Of a DNA stretch of 64,000 nucleotides, positions 16,333 through 24,345 are shown in pieces. The notes under the pieces were generated by a model, which was given only the letters and a program-made list of their open reading frames with translations, was not told the origin of the DNA and made no database searches. Source of the stretch: Prevotella sp. (GTDB lineage Bacteria > Bacteroidota > Bacteroidia > Bacteroidales > Bacteroidaceae); contig JAGAXW010000028.1 in NCBI GenBank assembly GCA_017847725.1, forward strand, positions 1-64,000, written 5' to 3'. How positions within the stretch are numbered: the first letter of the stretch is position 1; each line of letters opens with the position of its first letter. Position numbers and translations under genes: made by a program.

Positions 16333-17880
16333 ATGAGAAACAAGATATTTATCTTAGGCGCCCTGCTGCTGACGTTAGCTCTCAGCGCCTGCCGCGACAA
16401 GGCCGACTTGCAATACAACTACGGTATCAACGACAGCCCCCTGTTTGCAGAGGCTCAAAAGAGCTATGCCGGCAAGTACCGCGTATTCTGGAACGCCATG
16501 AACAGCAACTACGGCCTCTGGGACTACGAGAAGGAGCTCGGGCTCGACTGGGACGAGCACTACAGGCAGTTCCTGCCCAGGTTTGAAGCGCTCGACGCCT
16601 CTACCGAGCCGGTCACCGACGCCATGCTCCAGGACCTGATGAACGAGATGGTAGCCCCGCTTCACGACGGTCACCTCGCCGTCACCTTCATCAACCACCA
16701 GACCCAGCATCCCGTCATGGTCAGCCCGTCGGATCTCCGCAACGCCACCCGCGACGACGCCGAGATCAGCCGGCTCTACACGCCTACCCTCGCCGCCCAC
16801 TATAACAATGGTGAACTGAAGGAATACAAAGAGGCCGACACCCGCTTTTTCACCCAGTTGGCCGAGATGACCAAAGTCAAGGGGCGCGGACTGCTGTGGG
16901 CCAAGGACCGCTACAACGACCTGAAGCAGAAGGAACTTCCCAGCCAGGCCGAGGCTATGGAGATGAGCGGTCTGAAAGGGTTCATCGACGCCATGGACCA
17001 TTTTAGCACCAAGGGGGGCACGTCGTCGGACTTCAACAGCATCGTCCAGAAATACTCCTACCTCAACATCCCCTTCCTGGAGCCCATCGACACTGGCTTC
17101 GAAAAGGATGGCATCAGCGTGAAGTATGGCTTGTTCAACGACAACATCGCCTATTTCTACCTCAGCGACTTCAGCCTCATCAGCTATCTGCTCGATGGGG
17201 CCAAAAATCGCACCTTCCCGAATGCTACAGACTTCACCAACGAGCGCATCGCCCGCGTCGTCGACGTGTGGTCGAGCTGGTTTACCGCCATACAGAATCT
17301 CCACAAGGCCGGGCAGCTCAAGGGCATCATCCTCGACCTGCGCGGCAACCCCGGCGGAGCATTCTACGACGAGCAGTACCTGCTGGGCGCCATGCTGCCG
17401 GCCGGCGGCTTCCAGATTGGCTGGATGCGCATGAAGCGCGGCGTGGGGCGCTACGACTACTCGCCCATGATGCCCGAGGATATTCCCACGATGGCCGACG
17501 AGCACGAGATTATCAGCGACGTGCCCATTGCCGTGCTGGTCAACGGCGGCTCTGTCAGCATGTCGGAGATTACCGCCCTGACGGCTAAGAGCATGGACAA
17601 CGCCCGCGTAATAGGCAAGCGCTCCAGCGGCGGCTTGTGCGGACTCGTCGGCAGCGACTACTACTCTGAGGACTACGCCGGACACATCGGCGTCGAAGGA
17701 GTCACGCCCGTCTACTGCTACCTGCCCAAAAATATTCTCTTCGACATGAACAAGCGCCCCATGGAGGGCGTAGGCATCATCCCCGACTTCGAGGTCGACC
17801 TCGACGTCGCTGCCTTCAAGCGCGACTATACCGACACGCAGCTCAACCGTGCGCTGCAGTATGTGAGAACTGGTAACTAA
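16333..17880 (+). CDS. S41-family peptidase lipoprotein
   Basis: This 515-residue lipoprotein (signal peptide ending LSAC, Cys20) carries a C-terminal processing peptidase-type core. The conserved LDLRGNPGG near residue 340 precedes VLVNGGSVSMSEITAL, where the central serine is the likely nucleophile. The family uses a Ser/Lys dyad and digests unfolded or tagged envelope proteins or peptides. No PDZ domain is obvious between the N-terminal helical part and the catalytic region, unlike CtpA/Prc. It follows the barrel gene by 42 bases and precedes another peptidase by 38 bases. Confidence 0.85.
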   Translation: MRNKIFILGALLLTLALSACRDKADLQYNYGINDSPLFAEAQKSYAGKYRVFWNAMNSNYGLWDYEKELGLDWDEHYRQFLPRFEALDASTEPVTDAMLQDLMNEMVAPLHDGHLAVTFINHQTQHPVMVSPSDLRNATRDDAEISRLYTPTLAAHYNNGELKEYKEADTRFFTQLAEMTKVKGRGLLWAKDRYNDLKQKELPSQAEAMEMSGLKGFIDAMDHFSTKGGTSSDFNSIVQKYSYLNIPFLEPIDTGFEKDGISVKYGLFNDNIAYFYLSDFSLISYLLDGAKNRTFPNATDFTNERIARVVDVWSSWFTAIQNLHKAGQLKGIILDLRGNPGGAFYDEQYLLGAMLPAGGFQIGWMRMKRGVGRYDYSPMMPEDIPTMADEHEIISDVPIAVLVNGGSVSMSEITALTAKSMDNARVIGKRSSGGLCGLVGSDYYSEDYAGHIGVEGVTPVYCYLPKNILFDMNKRPMEGVGIIPDFEVDLDVAAFKRDYTDTQLNRALQYVRTGN

Positions 17881-17918
17881 TCATCTACAAAAAAGAATTA
17901 AATCACAACAGCTCAAAA

Positions 17919-19544
17919 ATGAGACACATCAATATATTACATCTGCTGGCTGGCGTGACCCTTGCGGGAGCACTCTTCACCAGCTGTGCCAAGGACGACA
18001 GTATAACCGAGATTATTCCCGAACAGGAGTCTGATACCACGACCTCCAACGAGGTGATAAAAGCCCTGAAGACGGTGCCCATCGTCAGCAACGTCGAGCT
18101 GAGATACACTAAGGACTACAACGACAGCGTCTACTTCATCACCTTCGAACAGCCCATCGACCATTTCCACCCCGAGCTCGGCACCTACGAACAGCATGCC
18201 TCTCTGCTCTTCCACGGATGGGACAAGAACGTCGTCGTCAAGACCCACGGCTACGAAATGCCTCAAACGGCCGACATGACTCGCAAGGACGACCTGGCCA
18301 CACATCTCGATGCCAACCAGCTCAACATCGAGCACCGCTATTTCGGACTGTCGCAGCCCGAGCCCTACGACGAGATGAAGTTCACCTATTTTAATGCCGA
18401 GCAGGAGTCTTACGACCTCCATGCCATCGTGACGGCACTGAAGACCACCCTCTTCAAAACCGGCAAGTGGGCCAGCACCGGCACCAGCAAGGACGGCATC
18501 ACCACCGCCCTCTATGCCTACTACAGCGACCGCGAGGGATGGAAGGACATCGACGTCTTCGTGCCCTTCTGCGCACCGTTCATGGAGGGTACCACCGACA
18601 TCAACGGCAAATACTCGTGCAGCAACTACCAGACGAGCGACTACATCGACCAGGTCTGCGGCACGGGCTACCCCACCGGCTCCAAGGAAGCCATCGCCCG
18701 TGAGCGCCTCAACCAGGTGCCCTACTACGTGTGCACCACGCCCGAGCTGCGCCGCGTCTGCATCACCAAAGCGGCCGCAAAAGACCCTGAGACCTACAAC
18801 AAGATAGTCCAGCAGTATAATGACAAGGGCACGGGCAGCACCGGCGACCTGGAGAAAGACCTGACAGCCCACTTCCTGTGGCACTACTTCAGCGAGCTCT
18901 TCGGCAAGTTCTCGTACATACAGTTCACCGAATGGAGCCACATGGTGCCCGACCCCGCCAGGGTGGCCGCCAACCTCGATGCCGACGAGATGGACAAGTT
19001 TGCCGAGTTCCTACTCATGAACGATGACACTCTTCGGGTGCGTATCGAAGAGGCCGACGGGGATGAGAGCCGCGCCACTCGCGCCACCACCAGCGAGACG
19101 CTCTGGCAACTGCTGAAAGACTTACGCAACAACAAAAGCATCCCCTACGAAGTACAGTCGTTTATGGAGCTGGGTGATGCCGACTTCGCTTTCAGGCAGG
19201 TCAACAACAGCTATCTGACGTCCGACGAGGTTACTGGCGTTATACGCTTCCTTGGCCGTCAAGCCAAATTCGAGGGTATCTACAAGCAGGACAACGGTGC
19301 GCTGATGCGCTCCTTCCGCCAGTGGTGCTACACGGAGCACACGCAGCCCATCATCTTCGTCTACGGCAAGAACGACCCGTGGACGGGTGCCGCTCCCGAT
19401 GCTGCCGCCATAGAGCAGAACGATATGCTGGAGATGGTCATCGACCCGAAGGCCACTCACCAGGATCACTTCCTCGACAGTAGGCTATACGAGCAGTCGT
19501 CGCGCCAGGCCATCATCGACGCTCTCGACAAATTCCTGAAATAA
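17919..19544 (+). CDS. S37-type (PS-10) tripeptidyl-peptidase-like lipoprotein
   Basis: This 541-residue lipoprotein has the signal peptide end LFTSC. The mature region includes YFITFEQPIDHFHPELGTYEQHASLLFHG and IEHRYFGLSQP, which match the S37 (PS-10) alpha/beta-hydrolase peptidases. The nucleophile elbow is TGTSKDG, with Ser as the likely catalytic residue. The later blocks FVYGKNDPWTGAA and THQDHFLD probably hold the catalytic Asp and His. It is likely to release small peptides in the envelope. Together with the upstream S41 peptidase it suggests periplasmic or surface peptide digestion. Confidence 0.78.
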   Translation: MRHINILHLLAGVTLAGALFTSCAKDDSITEIIPEQESDTTTSNEVIKALKTVPIVSNVELRYTKDYNDSVYFITFEQPIDHFHPELGTYEQHASLLFHGWDKNVVVKTHGYEMPQTADMTRKDDLATHLDANQLNIEHRYFGLSQPEPYDEMKFTYFNAEQESYDLHAIVTALKTTLFKTGKWASTGTSKDGITTALYAYYSDREGWKDIDVFVPFCAPFMEGTTDINGKYSCSNYQTSDYIDQVCGTGYPTGSKEAIARERLNQVPYYVCTTPELRRVCITKAAAKDPETYNKIVQQYNDKGTGSTGDLEKDLTAHFLWHYFSELFGKFSYIQFTEWSHMVPDPARVAANLDADEMDKFAEFLLMNDDTLRVRIEEADGDESRATRATTSETLWQLLKDLRNNKSIPYEVQSFMELGDADFAFRQVNNSYLTSDEVTGVIRFLGRQAKFEGIYKQDNGALMRSFRQWCYTEHTQPIIFVYGKNDPWTGAAPDAAAIEQNDMLEMVIDPKATHQDHFLDSRLYEQSSRQAIIDALDKFLK

Positions 19545-19571
19545 GTTCCTTTCCCCATAACCCCTGTTAAC

Positions 19572-19612
19572 AGCGGGAAGCCACCGACATCCGTCGGTCT
19601 CGGCTTCCCGCT
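19572..19612 (+). terminator. Strong hairpin after the S37 peptidase
   Basis: AGCGGGAAGCC (19572-19582) pairs perfectly with GGCTTCCCGCT (19602-19612). An inner ACCGAC/GTCGGT stem extends the hairpin. There is no long T-run after it. It lies 27 bases beyond the stop codon and is the likely end of the barrel/peptidase transcript. Confidence 0.65.
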
Positions 19613-19658
19613 AATTCGCTCTATGCTTAACCCAACTTGACATTTTTCCGTAAGAATA

Positions 19659-20028
19659 TGGCAAAAGCCTACACTGACAGACATAACACGCTGTCTGATA
19701 ATAAATTAGATAGTGTAGGCTTTGTCCCAAGCCTACACTAAGCCTACACTAAGCCTACATAACCCTACACAAGCCTACATGCGACGGACATCAAAATTTC
19801 CACGACGTGGAAATCAAATTTCCACCGCATGGAAATCGGATTTCCACGGCCAAAAAAATATATTTCCACCGCGTGGAAATCGAATTTCCACGTCGTGGAA
19901 ATTTTTCTTCACTCCTGTTTTGAGGCCGTGTAGGCTTGTGTAGGCTTGGTGTAGGCTTTCGGGAAAGCCTACACGGCCTAATTCACTATAATACAAGACG
20001 TTAGTCCCGTCAGTGTAGGCTTTGCCCA
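19659..20028. repeat. Palindrome-rich intergenic element bounded by inverted ends
   Basis: This roughly 370-bp gene-free block has imperfect inverted ends: TGGCAAAAGCCTACACTGAC at the left and, at the right, the reverse complement of TGGGCAAAGCCTACACTGAC. Inside the left end are direct AAGCCTACAC-like units (19729-19780). The centre holds four 19-bp palindromes of the form ATTTCCACnnnnTGGAAAT (19796-19814, 19818-19836, 19862-19880, 19884-19902) and one half unit. The right side carries GTGTAGGCTT units in the opposite sense. The whole block is close to a nested palindrome. No protein is encoded. It may be a MITE-like element, a protein-binding array or a structured RNA. Confidence 0.75.
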
Positions 20029-20087
20029 TTTTTTCCGAGAAAATGCGCGGATAAATATTTTGGAGTTTTCTTTTGGCCGTATGGATA

Positions 20088-20095
20088 TAATTTTG
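20088..20095 (+). promoter_or_regulatory. -7 box upstream of the truncated HTH gene
   Basis: TAATTTTG fits TAnnTTTG and lies 35 bases before the ATG at 20130. It suggests the fragment was once, or still is, transcribed. Confidence 0.4.
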
Positions 20096-20129
20096 CAACT
20101 GATAAGATATTATCCTTATCGTCCAAAAT

Positions 20130-20271
20130 ATGGCAGAAACAAACAATTATATTATCCATTCTCGAGAGCTACATGCTTGACAATGCCGACGACATTGCCA
20201 AGGGGATGGCTGCCGACTTCCGCAAGCGTCGCATTGAGAAGAATCTCACACGCGAACTGGTGGCGGCATGA
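20130..20271 (+). pseudogene. Truncated HTH-type antitoxin/regulator
   Basis: The ATG at 20130 reads MAETNNYIIHSREL before an out-of-frame stop. The next frame, from 20173, reads MLDNADDIAKGMAADFRKRR and then IEKNLTRELVAA before TGA. The second part matches the start of an Xre/HipB-like helix-turn-helix domain, where RRIEKNLTRE is the first helix region. The domain stops at the first bases of a GTGGCGGC hairpin repeat, so the helix-turn-helix core and any partner toxin are missing. The likely causes are a frameshift plus truncation by repeat insertion or recombination. Confidence 0.55.
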
Positions 20272-20330
20272 TGCCGCCACTTTTTTGTGCCTGAAAGTTT
20301 GGAGGTTAGGGAAAAAGTGCTTATCTTTGC
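20260..20330 (+). repeat. Dispersed hairpin-plus-promoter repeat, copy C
   Basis: The hairpin GTGGCGGC-ATGAT-GCCGCCAC (20260-20280) is followed by TTTTTTGTGCCTGAAAGTTT and GGAGGTTAGG, matching copy A on the opposite strand. It also holds a promoter: TTTG at 20298-20301, a 20-base spacer and TATCTTTG at 20322-20329. It sits directly before the leader of cobQ and after the truncated HTH gene. Confidence 0.7.
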
Positions 20331-20429
20331 AGATAGAACAATCTGTTGGTAAGATAATGTTGGGATTTGATACAAGACAAAGAGTGTTCTGTATAGAGTG
20401 TTGCCAATGTCAGGCACATCGTTAAAAAA

Positions 20430-21938
20430 GTGAAGAGCAAAATATTACACCCACTGATGCTGGCAGGAACGGGCAGCGACGTCGGCAAGAGCGTCGTGGC
20501 GGCGGCACTGTGCCGCATCTTCCTGCAAGACGGCTACAGACCGGCCCCCTTCAAGGCACAAAACATGGCACTCAACTCGTATGCCACACCCGAGGGACTG
20601 GAGATAGGACGCGCACAGGCCGTACAGGCCGAGGCCGCTGGCGTGGCATGCCACACGGACATGAACCCACTGCTGCTCAAGCCGCAGAGCGACCACACCA
20701 GTCAGGTGGTGCTCAACGGACGACCCATCGGCAGCCGCGACGCCTACAGCTTCTGGCGAAGAGGCGAACGAATCAGCGTGGGAGGACAGGCTGTAGACCT
20801 GCGCCAGGAGGTGTGCCGCGCCTACGACCGGCTGGCGGCTCGCTACAACCCCATCGTGATGGAGGGGGCGGGCAGCATCGCCGAGGTGAACCTGCGCGAG
20901 CGCGACTTGGTCAACCTGCCCATGGCACGCCATGCGGGGGCCGACGTCATCCTGGTGGGCGACATCGACCGCGGCGGCGTCTTCGCCTCGCTCTATGGCA
21001 GCATCATGCTGCAGACACCGGCCGACCGCCGCCTTATCAAGGGCGTCGTGGTCAACAAGTTTCGCGGCGACCTGCGTCTCTTCGACGAGGGACGCCGCAT
21101 GCTGGAAACACTCTGCGGAGTGCCCGTGCTGGGCGTCATCCCCTACTTCAGCGACATCCACATCGAGGAGGAAGACAGCATGGCGCTGGCCAGAAAGTCG
21201 CAGGAGGCGGAGCACGGCAAGGTGAACGTGGCCGTGGTCATGCTGCGCCACCTCTCCAACTATACCGACTTCGACGCCCTGGAACGCGACACGCGCGTAC
21301 ATCTATATTATACCAACAATACCACCGACCTGCTGGCGGCCGACATCATCATCGTGCCCGGCACCAAGTCGACACTGGACGACCTCTGCGAACTGCGCCG
21401 CAACGGCTGCGCACAGGCCATCGTCGAGGCACACCGCAAGGGCACCACCGTGGTGGGCATCTGCGGCGGCTACCAGATGATGGGGGTGGAGGTGTGCGAC
21501 CCCGACCACGTGGAGGGCGACATCGAGCGGCTGCCGGGGCTGGGCTTGCTGCCCGTCAGCACGACGATGGGCGGCGACAAGCTGACACGGCAGACGGAGG
21601 GACTGCTGGACGGGCAGCCCGTGAGGGGCTACGAGATACACCAGGGCACCACACGCCCCATAGGCGACGCCCCCGAGGCACCGCTGCTCGTGATGGCCGA
21701 CGGCCGCACCGACGGCTACCGCGCCGACCCTCGCTGCATGGGCACCTACCTGCACGGCATCCTCGACAATACGGTCTTTGCAGACCTTCTGCTGCAGCCC
21801 TACGCCCGACGGGCCGAGGAGCAACAGCCCTTCGACTATCAGGCCTACAAGGAACAGCAATACGACAGACTGGCCGACCACGTCAGACGGCACATGGACA
21901 TGGAACGGCTCTACCAGATACTACGCACCCATGATTAA
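20430..21938 (+). CDS. cobQ: Cobyric acid synthase
   Basis: This 502-residue enzyme (CobQ/CbiP) amidates four side chains of adenosyl-cobyrinic acid a,c-diamide to cobyric acid, using glutamine and ATP. The N-terminal synthetase domain has the P-loop LAGTGSDVGKS, then KAQNMALNSY and VMEGAGSIAEVNLRERD. The C-terminal class I glutaminase-like domain has IVPGTKST and the nucleophile region VVGICGGYQMMG. The start is a GTG at 20430; an ATG at 20458 would cut into the conserved N-terminus. It is the first gene of a tightly coupled three-gene cobalamin operon. A roughly 100-base leader separates it from the repeat-borne promoter, and no cobalamin riboswitch signature was seen in that leader. Confidence 0.95.
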   Translation: MKSKILHPLMLAGTGSDVGKSVVAAALCRIFLQDGYRPAPFKAQNMALNSYATPEGLEIGRAQAVQAEAAGVACHTDMNPLLLKPQSDHTSQVVLNGRPIGSRDAYSFWRRGERISVGGQAVDLRQEVCRAYDRLAARYNPIVMEGAGSIAEVNLRERDLVNLPMARHAGADVILVGDIDRGGVFASLYGSIMLQTPADRRLIKGVVVNKFRGDLRLFDEGRRMLETLCGVPVLGVIPYFSDIHIEEEDSMALARKSQEAEHGKVNVAVVMLRHLSNYTDFDALERDTRVHLYYTNNTTDLLAADIIIVPGTKSTLDDLCELRRNGCAQAIVEAHRKGTTVVGICGGYQMMGVEVCDPDHVEGDIERLPGLGLLPVSTTMGGDKLTRQTEGLLDGQPVRGYEIHQGTTRPIGDAPEAPLLVMADGRTDGYRADPRCMGTYLHGILDNTVFADLLLQPYARRAEEQQPFDYQAYKEQQYDRLADHVRRHMDMERLYQILRTHD

Positions 21939-22899
21939 AGGACACGGCGACGACCACTACAGATACAGCAGGATAAAGAGCGACTTCTCGTCGAACATCT
22001 GTCCGCGCAGGCACCTCGAGGAACTGCTGTTCCACCTGGCGTCGCGCCCCGACCTGCTGACCCACTACCCCGAGCCCGAGGCCTGGTCGCTCGAGGCGCT
22101 GATAGCCGACCAGCACGGGCTGGACCCGCGGCAGGTGGTGGTGACGGCAGGCGCCACCGAGGCCATCTACCTCGTGGCGCAGGCCTTCCCGATGGAGCCG
22201 GCCATCCCCCAGCCCACGTTCAGCGAGTACGAGGATGCATGCCACATGTTTCCCGCCGTGGACACGGAGCACACCGTGCTGTGGCTCTGCAACCCCAACA
22301 ACCCGACGGGCGACGTCTACGACCCGTCGACCATCGGGCAACTGGCGGAGCAGTACGACCTCGTCGTCGTCGACCAGTCGTACGAACACTATACCGACCG
22401 CTTCGTCATGGACGCCCGCTGGGGCACCCGCATGGACAACCTCATCCAGATACACTCGCTCACCAAGACCTACGGCGTGCCCGGCCTGCGACTGGGCTAC
22501 ATCACGGCCCACGAGCGGCTGACGGAGGTGATACGCAGCTGCATGCGGCCGTGGAGCGTGTCGGCACCGGCCGTCGAGGCAGGCAAGTTCCTGCTGGAGC
22601 ACGACGAACTGCTGTGCCGCCCCGACCTGAACGAGGCGCAGCGGCTGAGAGACAGGCTGACGCAGCTGGAGCACGTGAGCGTCTACGACACGCAGACCAA
22701 CTTCATGCTGGGCGAAGTGCACAAGGGTACGGTCCGCGAGCTGAAAGACTGGCTGGCCCGCAGGCACGGCCTGCTCATTCGCGACGCCTCCAACTTTCGC
22801 GGACTCACGGAGCGCCACTTCCGCGTGGCGGCGCAGTCGCCACAGGAGGACGACATGCTGGTGGAAGCCATCAGGGAGTGGCTGCAATCGGAGGAGTGA
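21931..22899 (+). CDS. cobD: Threonine-phosphate decarboxylase, PLP-dependent
   Basis: This 322-residue fold-type I aminotransferase-like protein overlaps cobQ by 8 bases. CobD (also called CobC in some species) decarboxylates threonine phosphate to aminopropanol phosphate for the nucleotide loop of B12. Visible family features are VVTAGATEAIYL, LCNPNNPTGDVYDP, VVDQSYEHYTD and the PLP-lysine block SLTKTYGVPGLRLGYI. The frame is open further upstream, but the ATG at 21931 gives the normal N-terminus (MIKGHGDDHYRYSRIKSDFSSN). It is slightly shorter than the Salmonella enzyme. Between cobQ and cbiB the assignment is more secure than histidinol-phosphate aminotransferase. Confidence 0.9.
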   Translation: MIKGHGDDHYRYSRIKSDFSSNICPRRHLEELLFHLASRPDLLTHYPEPEAWSLEALIADQHGLDPRQVVVTAGATEAIYLVAQAFPMEPAIPQPTFSEYEDACHMFPAVDTEHTVLWLCNPNNPTGDVYDPSTIGQLAEQYDLVVVDQSYEHYTDRFVMDARWGTRMDNLIQIHSLTKTYGVPGLRLGYITAHERLTEVIRSCMRPWSVSAPAVEAGKFLLEHDELLCRPDLNEAQRLRDRLTQLEHVSVYDTQTNFMLGEVHKGTVRELKDWLARRHGLLIRDASNFRGLTERHFRVAAQSPQEDDMLVEAIREWLQSEE

Positions 22900-22901
22900 C
22901 C

Positions 22902-23816
22902 ATGGAGAAGACCATCACCCTGATACTGGCCTGGCTACTGGACCTCCGGCTGGGCGACCCCGCACGGCTGCCCCACCCCGTGGTGTGGTTCGGCCGCATG
23001 ATAGGCTGGTGTGAGAGGCGGCTGAACAAGGGCCGCCGCCGGCGCCTGAAGGGAGCCGTCACGGCGGTGGGGCTCATCTTGCTGGTGTATGCCGCCGCCA
23101 GCGGGCTGCGCATGGGCCTTGCCCTATTCCATCTGTCGGCTCTGCTCGACGTGACCATCATCTTCTACTGTCTGGCCGGCACCACCCTGATTCGCGAGGT
23201 GCGCGAGGTGTTCAGAGCCCTCGACCGTTCGCTCGACGAAGGGCGTCGGCAGGTGGGCCGCATCGTGGGGCGCGACACGACGGAGCTGACGGCACAGGAG
23301 GTGCGCACGGCAGCCCTCGAGACGCTGGCCGAGAACCTGAGCGACGGCGTCGTGGCGCCCCTCTTCTGGCTGGCCCTGCTGGGCACCCCCGGCATGCTGG
23401 CCTACAAGATGGTGAACACCCTCGACTCCATGATAGGCTACCGCACGGAGCGCTATCGCGACTACGGCTGCTGGGCGGCCCGCATCGACGACGCGGCCAA
23501 CTACGTGCCGGCCCGACTGACGGCGCTGCTGATGGTGGTGGCGGCGGGGCGCCTGCAGTGTCTGGCGTTCGTGAGGCGCTACGGCCGCTGCCACGCCAGT
23601 CCCAACAGCGGCTATCCCGAGGCCGCGCTGGCCGCCATCCTGGACTGTCGCTTCGGCGGACCGCACAACTACTTCGGACAGCGGTTTGACAAGCCCTATA
23701 TCGGCGACAACGAGCGACTGCTGACCACCGACGACATGCTGACGGCCGTCGGCATCAACCGACGGGCCGAGGTGCTGATGGTGGTGCTCGTAGCGGCTTT
23801 TTCGCTGCTCGTCTGA
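22902..23816 (+). CDS. cbiB: Adenosylcobinamide-phosphate synthase
   Basis: This 304-residue membrane protein joins aminopropanol phosphate (or aminopropanol) to cobyric acid. The N-terminus has the family motif LDLRLGDPARLPHPVVWFGRMI. Later blocks are ETLAENLSDGVVAPLFW, KMVNTLDSMIGYRTERY, DDAANYVPARLTALL and SPNSGYPEAALAAIL, all typical of CbiB/CobD. Several hydrophobic segments are present. It starts 3 bases after the preceding stop codon and ends the operon. The later genes cobU, cobS and cobT do not follow it here. Confidence 0.94.
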   Translation: MEKTITLILAWLLDLRLGDPARLPHPVVWFGRMIGWCERRLNKGRRRRLKGAVTAVGLILLVYAAASGLRMGLALFHLSALLDVTIIFYCLAGTTLIREVREVFRALDRSLDEGRRQVGRIVGRDTTELTAQEVRTAALETLAENLSDGVVAPLFWLALLGTPGMLAYKMVNTLDSMIGYRTERYRDYGCWAARIDDAANYVPARLTALLMVVAAGRLQCLAFVRRYGRCHASPNSGYPEAALAAILDCRFGGPHNYFGQRFDKPYIGDNERLLTTDDMLTAVGINRRAEVLMVVLVAAFSLLV

Positions 23817-23835
23817 ATCATTTTCCTATTTTATT

Positions 23836-24141
23836 TCGCGAACTTTGGCTTCGCCGAACTTACTTTTCTCTCACTTTTTTTCGTAACTTTGCCATCAAAG
23901 ATGGCGAACTTACTCCATCTCGGCAAAAAAAGAAATGAGTTTTTTTGTTTTGCTCTCGATTTTTCGTAACTCTGCCATCAAAGATGGCGAACTTACTCCA
24001 TCTCGGCAAAAAAAAGAAATGAGTTTTTTTGTTTTGCTCTCGATTTTTCGTAACTTTGCGCTTGCAGCGCCAAGTTACTCCGTCTCGGAAGAAAAAACAA
24101 ACGAGTTTGTTTTGTTCTTCGCTCGACTTTTCGTAACTTTG
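23836..24141 (+). repeat. Tandem 83-84 bp promoter/hairpin repeat array upstream of the B12 riboswitch
   Basis: Four TCGTAAC starts lie at 23881, 23964, 24048 and 24131 (periods 83, 84, 83), with a degenerate fifth hairpin at 23836-23865. -7 boxes are TAACTTTG at 23884, TAACTCTG at 23967, TAACTTTG at 24051 and TAACTTTG at 24134. For the last three, TTTG lies exactly 19 bases upstream. Each -7 box forms one arm of a hairpin whose apex differs between copies (GCCATC/GATGGC or GCGCT/AGCGC) while pairing is kept. Several copies could start transcription of the B12 operon. Confidence 0.8.
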
Positions 24142-24143
24142 CA

Positions 24144-24294
24144 CCAGCATTTGGCAAGGGAATGAGGTGCAAGTCCTCAACTGTCCCGCAGCTGTAAGCA
24201 GCCATTTAACGGCGCGAACACAACGTCACTGACCTTCTTGTCGGGAAGACGTTCGCCACCGGGCTGCAAGTCAGAAGACCTACCTTATGCATGG
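24144..24294 (+). promoter_or_regulatory. Cobalamin (B12) riboswitch
   Basis: Core conserved blocks are visible in order: AAGGGAATGAGGTGCAAGTC near 24156, CAACTGTCCCGCAGCTGTAA (the B12 box region) and GTCAGAAGACCTACC near the 3' end. P1 can form between CCAGCAT (24144-24150) and ATGCATGG (24287-24294) with one bulge. It begins a few bases after the last -7 box of the repeat array and precedes btuB by about 50 bases. A small CACGA/TCGTG hairpin (24302-24319) follows and may be part of the expression switch. B12 binding should lower expression of btuB-G-F-C. Confidence 0.9.
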
Positions 24295-24345
24295 AATGTA
24301 TCACGAAATCGGCCTCGTGGGTTAGGAGATTTGAGGTAGACAAAG

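Noticed and set aside
19796..19902. CRISPR or phage attachment site
   Set aside because: The repeats are palindromes only 3-25 bases apart with no variable spacers. No integrase gene is near.
20330..20429. Cobalamin riboswitch before cobQ
   Set aside because: The leader is short and lacks the conserved GTCCCGC and GGTGCAAGTCC segments that are clear before btuB.
22239..23816. Upstream extension of the cbiB frame into cobD
   Set aside because: The extra part is an out-of-frame reading of cobD. The ATG at 22902 begins the known CbiB N-terminus and lies 3 bases after the cobD stop.
23881..24141. CRISPR-like array from regularly spaced repeats
   Set aside because: The period of 83-84 bases is made of whole repeated units without unique spacers, and each unit contains a promoter. 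No cas genes are present.
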